The notes beneath the pieces were generated by a model. The model saw only the letters and a list, made by a program, of their open reading frames with translations. It was not told the origin of the DNA and did not search any database. Source: Candidatus Poribacteria bacterium (GTDB lineage: Bacteria; Poribacteria; WGA-4E; WGA-3G). From it: a DNA stretch of 64,000 nt. Of this stretch, positions 7,099-14,735 are shown in pieces. Made by a program: the position numbers and the translations under genes. Position 1 is the first letter of the stretch. The number at the start of each line of letters is the position of its first letter. The stretch is from contig VXMD01000082.1 of assembly GCA_009841255.1 (NCBI GenBank), positions 62,001 through 126,000 of the forward strand. Direction: 5' to 3'.

Positions 7099-8840
7099 TG
7101 CGCATATTTGGGACATTTTTACCACCCGATGTGAGTATGAACGATCTAAGTCATCAGAAAGGATCTAGCCGCGGCATATATGGTGCTGGGGTTGCGACGC
7201 AGCAATTTATGATCAACCTGTTGCAGCATGGAGATTTTGATGAGTACCATCTTTTTGATCCGAATCGTCATACAACACCACAGGAAGGTGAGGCGGAATC
7301 CTGTTTTGGGCTAATTGAGCCGGATGCGCGCCTAAAACTGCTGATGGTTGAAGAGTTTGAAGAGGCTTTAAAAAAAAATGATTACTTAGCGTTCCACAGA
7401 CCGCGAGGTCCCGCTATTGATCCGTGGATTTACCTCCGGAACCAATTGGGTAGAAAAAATGTTCCAATCACGGGTGTCACGCATACGCTTAGCTACCACG
7501 TGCAATTAATTGATTTCCTTACATTTTTGATGATAGGCGCTCGTCCATGGGATTCAATTGTGTGTCTTGAAGAACCTGCCCGTCGGGTCGTGGAAAATCT
7601 TTTTCAGCATTTGCAGACGCGTTTGTACCAGCAGTTTGGTATTAATATAAAATATGAAGGTCGATTGGACAACATTCCGCTTGGGGTTGACACACAAACT
7701 TATCGTCCACGCGATAAGGAGGCATTAAGACATCAATTTGGCTTACCGCTGGATAAAGTCATGCTTCTCTGGGTGGGTCGGTTTTCGCATTACGATAAGA
7801 TGGATCTACGTCCGCTACTTCTGGCTTTCAAAATTGCCTTGGGGAAATGTCAGGAAAATAAAGCTGTGCTTGTATTGGCTGGAGACGATAGCCGGCACAA
7901 TTATGCGGAGAGAATCAAAATCCTTGCGACTCAATTAGGAATTGAAGAGCATTTGATTATACTGACAGATCGACCACGAATTGACTTTCCACTTCTCTAT
8001 TCATCGGCAGATATTTTTGTCTCACCGAGCGATAACATACAAGAGACATTTGGTCAGACAGTTTTGGAAGGTATGTCTTCTGGTATGCCGGTTGTATGTT
8101 CAGATTGGGAAGGTTACAGTATTTCAGTGCTCCACGAGAAGACTGGATTTCGCATTCCTACGTATTGGATGGAGTGCGATGGCGGTATCTGTGATTATGC
8201 GCCGACATCTCCGTGGTTGCTTAATCAATTTTATTTAAGCCAATCTATCTGTTTTGATGTTCAACAGATGGCAGATGCGTTATCCTTGCTGATTGAACAT
8301 GATACCCTACGATTAAAGATGGGATTGGCAGCGCGTCAACATGTCCTTGAAACTTACGACTGGAAGGTTATCATTCACCGCTATATTGGATTGTGGGAGG
8401 AATTGCATCAGATAGCCGCCTCCTACCCGGTTCCCGACCCCATATCATTGTCTTGGTTTCGTCCGCAATACTTTAAAACTTTTGAACACTATGCTACGTC
8501 GACGATTCAATCAACAACAGAAGTAAAAGGCACTGATTGTGCTTGGGCGACTCTCGGTGAGGATAATTGCCGACCATGGTATGAAGAATTGGATATTAAG
8601 GTTGATCCAGAGATTTTCGATCATATTCTCAATTTGGCGAACGATTGGATCACAGTTGCGGAATTGGAGAAGAACCTTTCTAATTACCTGAAGATATCCA
8701 CCGAAAAATTTCGATATCATCTTCTCTGGTTGCTGAAATACCATCGGCTTACCCTTAATGTGGACACCATCGGGGAGATGTCCAAAGAATTAGCGGCAGC
8801 GATTGTTAGCAAGGCATCGGATTTTGAGGCACAGACTTAG
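7098..8840 (+). CDS. GT4-family glycosyltransferase, catalytically intact
   Basis: A 580-residue GT-B enzyme. The donor-site motif E-x7-E is intact (ETFGQTVLE), preceded by ADIFVSPSD and followed by GMPVVCSDW. IPLGVDTQTYRPRD marks the interdomain linker. The C-terminal 80 residues (VDPEIFDHILNL onward) match the winged-helix-like tail of the upstream protein. It overlaps that gene by one base. It is likely the active half of a glycosyltransferase pair that decorates the Cys-rich peptide. Sugar and acceptor cannot be read from sequence. Confidence 0.8.
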   Translation: MRIFGTFLPPDVSMNDLSHQKGSSRGIYGAGVATQQFMINLLQHGDFDEYHLFDPNRHTTPQEGEAESCFGLIEPDARLKLLMVEEFEEALKKNDYLAFHRPRGPAIDPWIYLRNQLGRKNVPITGVTHTLSYHVQLIDFLTFLMIGARPWDSIVCLEEPARRVVENLFQHLQTRLYQQFGINIKYEGRLDNIPLGVDTQTYRPRDKEALRHQFGLPLDKVMLLWVGRFSHYDKMDLRPLLLAFKIALGKCQENKAVLVLAGDDSRHNYAERIKILATQLGIEEHLIILTDRPRIDFPLLYSSADIFVSPSDNIQETFGQTVLEGMSSGMPVVCSDWEGYSISVLHEKTGFRIPTYWMECDGGICDYAPTSPWLLNQFYLSQSICFDVQQMADALSLLIEHDTLRLKMGLAARQHVLETYDWKVIIHRYIGLWEELHQIAASYPVPDPISLSWFRPQYFKTFEHYATSTIQSTTEVKGTDCAWATLGEDNCRPWYEELDIKVDPEIFDHILNLANDWITVAELEKNLSNYLKISTEKFRYHLLWLLKYHRLTLNVDTIGEMSKELAAAIVSKASDFEAQT

Positions 8841-8939
8841 ATTGATAGTTTCTACGTACGAGACCGTATTGATATTGTAGCGTAAATGCTTCGCGCTTGA
8901 ATGCCTTAGGTTTCGTACGTATTTCGGTAAAAAAATGGA

Positions 8940-10835
8940 ATGATATACCGCTTTAGCGAGACCTTCAGAAATTTTACAAGTTTTCTGACGGATACCATGA
9001 ACCCCCTTTCCGAAATTGGCAAAACAGTTAGGCATTACCCAAGAGCCATTGGACTGATATGGCGTGCTAGCCCGAAAGAGACGGTTGTATTTTCCTTCTT
9101 TAATTTGCTATCAGCTGCTATCACACCCTTGCAGATATGGCTTTCAAAGTACATCGTTGATGAGGTGATTGCTGCGGTACAGGCGACTGAAGGCACCTCA
9201 ACGACGCATCTCCGGATGATTGCTATTCTTGTCGGATTGCAACTTCTCATTTGGGTGGCAAGCAACGCTATCACGAGTATTACAAACATGCTCTTATACC
9301 CACTTAATCTCAGAGTCACGTACTACACTGAAAAACTGATTTTCCAGAAACTGTCAAGGTTAGACTTGGCTTTTTTTGAATCTCCGGTCTTTTTCGACCA
9401 GATGATGCATGCGCGAACACAGTCCGTTCAACGTATTCCAAATTTCGTTGGTAATTTCGCAGGGCTGCTGTCAAGTATATTGATGCTAATTAGCCTGTTA
9501 ATTATGGTAGCGAATCTCCATATTCTGGCAATGTTGGGCATAGTTTTTCTATCAGTTCCGCATCTGGTTGTAACCAGTTATTTCGGCAAACGCTGGTTTC
9601 GCCTCCTGTTCCGACAGACCGCCGAACGACGTTTGGCAGACTATCTCTCAAATCTACTTAGCACCCGCGAGTCAGTGAAAGAGATTAAGCTTTTTGGACT
9701 CCATAAGGTGCTTATTAACCGTTTTCATGTGTTAAGCCAGAAATTCGTGCGTGAAAATCATACGTTGTCGCTCACACAAGAAATATCCCAAGTTGTTCTA
9801 AACCTACTTTCAACAGTTAGTACTGCTGGTGTCTGGCTGTATGCGGCACTTCGTGCGATAGGACAGCATATTACAATAGGTGATATGATGCTTTATTTTC
9901 AAGCCTCAGAAAGAGCTCGATCTACGATTGTGAATGTATTTAGGTCTAGCGGCACGTTTTATGAAAACAGTCTATTCCTTGAACATCTGTTTGGTTTTTT
10001 AGACTTGGATCCTAATGCGGTTGAAGGCACACTCCAACAACCCGAAAACCAGACCGAACTGAAAAAAGTCGATCATCCAATCCGGAAGGGTATTATATTT
10101 GAAGATGTCTCGTTCACATATCCAGGAACAGAAGAATCGGTTCTGAAAAATGTCAGTTTCACGATTGCGCCCGGCGAGTGTATTGCGATTGTCGGACGAA
10201 ACGGTGTGGGTAAAACAACTCTTGTCAAACTGCTTACCCGTCTCTATGATCCGAGTAGTGGCAATATTCGCCTTGACGGAATTGATCTCAAGGCATATCA
10301 TCTTGAAAATCTTTACAGCCAATTTAGTGTTGTCTTTCAGGATTTTCTCCAGTACCACTTCAGTGTTCAAGAGAACATAGGATTTGGGCAAGTGGATGCC
10401 GGTAATGATATGGAGCGTATTCGTACTGCAGCAGAGAAAGCAGGGAGCCTGGCGCGTATTGAGAAGTTACCAAAAGGGTTTGATACAGTATTGGGGAGGA
10501 CACTGGAGGAAGGGGTTGATCTTTCTGGGGGTGAATGGCAGAAAATTGCCTTAGCACGTGCTTTTATGCGGGATGCTCAGATTTTAGTCCTTGATGAACC
10601 GACTGCGGCACTTGACGCGGTAGCGGAAGAAGAGATTTTTCAGCGTTTCAATGAATTAACTACTGGTAAAACGTCAGTGATAATTTCACACCGTTTCTCT
10701 ACAGTGAAAATGGCGGACCGAATTTTGGTATTAGAAGATGGTCGGTTGGTTGAGCAGGGAACGCACGATGAATTAATGAAACGTAACGGCATTTACGCGG
10801 AGATGTACACGCTTCAGGCACAGCGTTATAGTTAA
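8940..10835 (+). CDS. ABC transporter, fused membrane and ATPase domains (peptide exporter)
   Basis: A 631-residue half-transporter. About six membrane segments fill residues 30-330, then an ATPase with Walker A GRNGVGKTT, signature LSGGEWQK, Walker B ILVLDEPT and the H-loop ISHRFST. There is no N-terminal C39 peptidase domain, so the leader must be removed by another protein. It probably works as a homodimer and exports the modified peptide. The start at 8940 is weakly supported; an ATG at 8997 (MNPLSEIG) is an alternative. Confidence 0.85.
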   Translation: MIYRFSETFRNFTSFLTDTMNPLSEIGKTVRHYPRAIGLIWRASPKETVVFSFFNLLSAAITPLQIWLSKYIVDEVIAAVQATEGTSTTHLRMIAILVGLQLLIWVASNAITSITNMLLYPLNLRVTYYTEKLIFQKLSRLDLAFFESPVFFDQMMHARTQSVQRIPNFVGNFAGLLSSILMLISLLIMVANLHILAMLGIVFLSVPHLVVTSYFGKRWFRLLFRQTAERRLADYLSNLLSTRESVKEIKLFGLHKVLINRFHVLSQKFVRENHTLSLTQEISQVVLNLLSTVSTAGVWLYAALRAIGQHITIGDMMLYFQASERARSTIVNVFRSSGTFYENSLFLEHLFGFLDLDPNAVEGTLQQPENQTELKKVDHPIRKGIIFEDVSFTYPGTEESVLKNVSFTIAPGECIAIVGRNGVGKTTLVKLLTRLYDPSSGNIRLDGIDLKAYHLENLYSQFSVVFQDFLQYHFSVQENIGFGQVDAGNDMERIRTAAEKAGSLARIEKLPKGFDTVLGRTLEEGVDLSGGEWQKIALARAFMRDAQILVLDEPTAALDAVAEEEIFQRFNELTTGKTSVIISHRFSTVKMADRILVLEDGRLVEQGTHDELMKRNGIYAEMYTLQAQRYS

Positions 10836-10853
10836 TGATTGGAGGGTCTTGGT

Positions 10854-11666
10854 ATGAAGTATCTACTTGGTTATGGTGCACTTCTTTCTCTGATATTTGT
10901 CACAGTTGGATATACTGTGGCGGATTTCACTGATAATCTCGTCTTTTACTTTACATTCGACAATGTGGAAGGCAAGCGGGTTCTTGATGAATCCGAAAAT
11001 GGTCTGGATGCCGAGGTTATCAAAAATACCAAATTTGTCAAAGGTAAATATGGTGCTGCAATTCAAATCACCCGTGAGACAGAAGATTGCGTGAATATCC
11101 CCGCCACTGATGAACTGAAAATCAGCGATGCAATCACGATGATGGCATGGGTGTATTATGAGGAGTGGACGGGGAGTTCTTCCCAGTGGCTTGATAAAGG
11201 GTGTTATTCTAAGGGACTTAAATCTTACGGCATGGCGGTCTTTGGTAAAAAGCATTTTCCCGAACTTGGAGCTCTTGAGAATGGCTCAGGGATCTCGCTA
11301 ATTTTGGCGAACGATACGGCGACGCATATATCTATGGTTCCTAATGAAATGGAAAATAGAACATGGCATCACATCGTTGGAACTTATGACGATAAAGCCA
11401 CGAAAATCTACCTTGATGGAGAAGTAATTCTTGAGTCCCCATCAGGATTCGAGTTTTCTGGTACCAACGACGAGGATGTTCGAATTGGCTGTGCTAAAGG
11501 TGAACCCGAGTATGCTTTTGAAGATGGTTTTATTGACGAGATCGGGCTCTGGAGTCGTGCCCTCAGCGAAAAGGAAATCGGTGATGCCATGCGAAGTCCC
11601 TTGTTCTCTGTTTCCCCAAAAGATAAGATTGCTACGACATGGGGAGACATTAAGTCTCAACGATAG
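10854..11666 (+). CDS. Secreted LamG-domain protein with C-terminal WG motif
   Basis: The start at 10854 follows GGAGG. The product is 270 residues: a signal peptide (MKYLLGYGALLSLIFVTVGY), then a LamG/concanavalin-like jelly roll (FYFTFDNVEGKRVLDES, then WHHIVGTYDD, then IYLDG, then DEIGLWSRALSEKEI). The tail VSPKDKIATTWGDIK matches the ends of the proteins at 59441 and 61100. It lies 18 bp after the ABC exporter, on the same strand. Whether it belongs to the RiPP locus or is a passenger is unclear. Confidence 0.8.
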   Translation: MKYLLGYGALLSLIFVTVGYTVADFTDNLVFYFTFDNVEGKRVLDESENGLDAEVIKNTKFVKGKYGAAIQITRETEDCVNIPATDELKISDAITMMAWVYYEEWTGSSSQWLDKGCYSKGLKSYGMAVFGKKHFPELGALENGSGISLILANDTATHISMVPNEMENRTWHHIVGTYDDKATKIYLDGEVILESPSGFEFSGTNDEDVRIGCAKGEPEYAFEDGFIDEIGLWSRALSEKEIGDAMRSPLFSVSPKDKIATTWGDIKSQR

Positions 11667-11693
11667 AGATTCAAGCAAGCGTGTAGTATTTAC

Positions 11694-13151
11694 TTATTTC
11701 AAGTCGCATTTAAGGAACGATAATTGTGCCATGATAAAGAACAGGATGTTGAAAACGATCAACAGTCCGAGCGGAAAAATCACGCTCTGATGCGAGATGT
11801 GTTCTTTAAACCTCGGCACAGCGTCGGGATTCACCAATTTTTGAGATAACCCCTCCCTCACAGGATAGATGTGGAGACTGTTCGGGTCATCTCTATCCTC
11901 CGTTTTGATAAAATCTATAAATGTGTCTCTATAACGGCGCACCTGTTTAACGAAATCCATATAACTGACGATTCCGGTGTTCGCGAGTCCTTCCATGGCG
12001 TATTGGAAACAGACCGTTGGAGAGATTTGGGTGAGTTCGCGGGCGAATTGCACCTGCCGCAATTGCTGATCTACACGCGCATCTGCTATGCGAGTTCTCG
12101 TTTCAGACCTTCTCCTGAAGTAGGTCGCCCATTGCCGCGTTGCTGATGGATTGTTGACGGAAGGGGCTTCGCTGAGTTTTGTTATTTTCAGCATTTCCGT
12201 CGGTTGAAATTCATCATCTATGTTTGCTAATTGCAAGCGTTTTTCCGCGGATATCCTTTCTATTGATGGGATTGGATCAAGGGTTCCGACGAAGAGTCCA
12301 AGTAAACTCGGAAAGATAAATGCTAAACAGACCCATGTTAACAACAGCCAGACTAAACTGGTGCTGGCGTTTGAGACGCGACTTGAGAAAAACAGTCCCA
12401 AAAAAATGAAGATAGAGATATGCAACGCGAAGAGTCCGATCATCCCTAAAATCCGAAGCCAACTGCCTGAATCAAAGGGAATGCTCCCTGACAGGTAGGT
12501 GATGAGAAGATTCATGAGGACTCCAATCAGGAGTGGGACGATGAGGGTTGCAAATGTCCCCAAGTATTTCGCGAATAATACCTGTCCACGAGAGATTGGG
12601 TTGGACATCATGAGACTGAGTGTTCCCCGAGCGCGTTCCCCGGCGATGGCATCGAAAGTGAATAAAATGACAAAGAAACTCATGAAGACCCCGATAAATA
12701 CCCAGTCAATTTTGATGAGCGTAGTTGCGGCCCCACCATGATTTGAGGGTAGATATTCTAAGGACCACAACTCCCGCCACCTATAGTTTTCAACCACACC
12801 CCCGTTGTCTCCGCCACGTCCCCCGCGCGCGCCTGCGATCGTGATAGAACGGGGTATGAAGGCATCAGCTCCATCAGCACAGAACTTCAACTGGGGCGGA
12901 CGTTTGGGTATCTCTGCTGGACCGATCATCCCTAACTCTCCTAAACCCTTGGCAGCGTATTCTTCAATATGAGATAATCCTTGGGTTACCTTGCGGTTAT
13001 AATCACGTATTTCCGCTGCATACCCATTATCACCGAATCCGTATATGAGGGCATTGGCGATCATCAAGATAGGCAGAAGGATTATCATCAAAACGAATCG
13101 CAGCGTTGTGAGATTGTGATATATCTCTTTTTTTCCAATATGCCAAATCAT
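11694..13151 (-). CDS. ABC-2 type permease subunit (GldF/DUF3526-like)
   Basis: A 485-residue membrane protein. One N-terminal membrane segment (MIILLPILMIANALIYGF) is followed by a soluble loop of about 120 residues, four to five segments, a second large loop, and a final segment near the C-terminus. The sequence GERARGTLSLMMSNPISRGQVLFAK is the hallmark cytoplasmic loop of ABC-2 permeases. It is the last gene of a unit with the next permease and a sigma/propeller fusion. No matching ATPase gene is seen in the window. Confidence 0.8.
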   Translation of the reverse strand: MIWHIGKKEIYHNLTTLRFVLMIILLPILMIANALIYGFGDNGYAAEIRDYNRKVTQGLSHIEEYAAKGLGELGMIGPAEIPKRPPQLKFCADGADAFIPRSITIAGARGGRGGDNGGVVENYRWRELWSLEYLPSNHGGAATTLIKIDWVFIGVFMSFFVILFTFDAIAGERARGTLSLMMSNPISRGQVLFAKYLGTFATLIVPLLIGVLMNLLITYLSGSIPFDSGSWLRILGMIGLFALHISIFIFLGLFFSSRVSNASTSLVWLLLTWVCLAFIFPSLLGLFVGTLDPIPSIERISAEKRLQLANIDDEFQPTEMLKITKLSEAPSVNNPSATRQWATYFRRRSETRTRIADARVDQQLRQVQFARELTQISPTVCFQYAMEGLANTGIVSYMDFVKQVRRYRDTFIDFIKTEDRDDPNSLHIYPVREGLSQKLVNPDAVPRFKEHISHQSVIFPLGLLIVFNILFFIMAQLSFLKCDLK

Positions 13152-13204
13152 CTTCGTCTATTCGCCTCAAGAGCGTCTAACGGGTGGTTAGATTGTTGTG
13201 TTGT

Positions 13205-14728
13205 TTAGCTTATTTGATATCGAAGGAATGATACATACACGCCTATAAACAGGACGACATTCCACGCCAACAGGATCAAGATATCGCTTGATGCCCGGGA
13301 AAGACTCTGAAATAGAGAGGTGTGTGGGTTCTGAAAAACAGGGAGATCTTTAAACTCTGCCGCCCCTTGATCGCTGGAAAACCATGCTTTCGCGGAAAAG
13401 GCGTTTTTACCGGTGAGATAGTTGACAACTTGACGTTTATAACTCCTTGCCCCTCTAATAAAGTCTTGGTAACTTTCCGTGTCTGTATCAGTTATCGCAC
13501 CAACGGCAAATCGGTATGCGTCTGCGAAAGAAAATCGGGAGATATCTTTGGCGAACCGTCCGTTGCTTTTTTCAACTTCTTCTCTCTGTTTGAGGAGTGC
13601 TTCTGCCCGGTTTGCGTAGTCAATGCGTAGCGGTTCTTGGTAGCTCAATACTTCCTGAAGTTTGGAGACATCCACGATGTGGATCGGCTTGATCTCATAG
13701 AATTCACTAAAGCCAAGTTCGCCCGGTGAACTCGAATTCCAAGATATTGCCAAAGCACCATCACTTATCTGAGAAATCGCGCTAATTGGGTATTTATATC
13801 CCCATTTTTTCATAAGGTAGGCATCCCGTTCTTCCCTGAAATCTTCCCATCTCTGCTGAATATGCTGCAGGATCTCCTTTTCAGCTTGTGGTTGATAGGG
13901 CGAGAATTTCATGACTGCGAAGGTTGCTATATTGGAATGTAGGATTGTTAGAATTCCCCAAATAAACATTGAAAGGATGAGCGTGGTGGTTGCTTCCTTT
14001 GTCCATACGGATAGGAGCATCCCTAACAGATAACACGTTGACACGTAAAATAGGGAAAGGATAAGCACAGCAACGAGTCGTAACAGATCAGCACTATTGA
14101 AATTGGTCGCAGGAGAAGCGTAAGCGATAAAGATTCCAACAATAAAACTAACAATCACAATCGGGAACAGGGATAACATGCCGCCGAGGTATTTCCCTAT
14201 CACGAGGGTGTCCCTGGGAATCGGATTGGATAATACTAATTTGAGTGTGCCATCCTCGCGTTCCCCTGAAATCGTGTTGTAAGCGAACAGGATGGTCAAT
14301 GCGCTGAGGACAATTTTAAAGACGAAAATAACATCGATGGAAAGAAAGATAGAGAGGAACGGGTTATCGGATCCGTGTTTCTGTGCGGCTTTTTCCCAGA
14401 TAGGTGTTGCGAGTTGAATACTCACCATATCGGCACCGGATTTCTCCATACCGACGTTGAAAATACTCAGTGAGTTAGGTTTTCTGTGTGCCTTGGGATT
14501 AACTTGGCTGTAAAGGTCCCATGTCCGGACTGTTTCTTGATGTTCCTGAACGGCGGTGTGGTATGCTGCGAGTCGTTTTTCATAATCTTCAACCTGAACG
14601 AAAACGGCAGCAGCAGTCGACATCAGGCAGATGAGAAAACCGATCATGAATCGGGATGTCAATACGTTTGAAATCCATTCTCGCTGAATAACCAACCAAA
14701 GTATTGCCAAGGGAACAGTTCCTACCAC
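13205..14728 (-). CDS. ABC-2 type permease subunit (GldF/DUF3526-like)
   Basis: A 507-residue paralogue of the following permease with the same layout: N-terminal segment, soluble loop, membrane core, second soluble loop and last C-terminal segment. GEREDGTLKLVLSNPIPRDTLVIGK is the conserved ABC-2 loop. The open frame starts at a GTG (14728) only 7 bp from the upstream stop; an internal TTG at 14710 has a better-spaced AGGA, so the start is uncertain. The two permeases may form a heterodimer. Confidence 0.8.
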   Translation of the reverse strand: MVGTVPLAILWLVIQREWISNVLTSRFMIGFLICLMSTAAAVFVQVEDYEKRLAAYHTAVQEHQETVRTWDLYSQVNPKAHRKPNSLSIFNVGMEKSGADMVSIQLATPIWEKAAQKHGSDNPFLSIFLSIDVIFVFKIVLSALTILFAYNTISGEREDGTLKLVLSNPIPRDTLVIGKYLGGMLSLFPIVIVSFIVGIFIAYASPATNFNSADLLRLVAVLILSLFYVSTCYLLGMLLSVWTKEATTTLILSMFIWGILTILHSNIATFAVMKFSPYQPQAEKEILQHIQQRWEDFREERDAYLMKKWGYKYPISAISQISDGALAISWNSSSPGELGFSEFYEIKPIHIVDVSKLQEVLSYQEPLRIDYANRAEALLKQREEVEKSNGRFAKDISRFSFADAYRFAVGAITDTDTESYQDFIRGARSYKRQVVNYLTGKNAFSAKAWFSSDQGAAEFKDLPVFQNPHTSLFQSLSRASSDILILLAWNVVLFIGVYVSFLRYQIS

Positions 14729-14735
14729 CTTTCAA

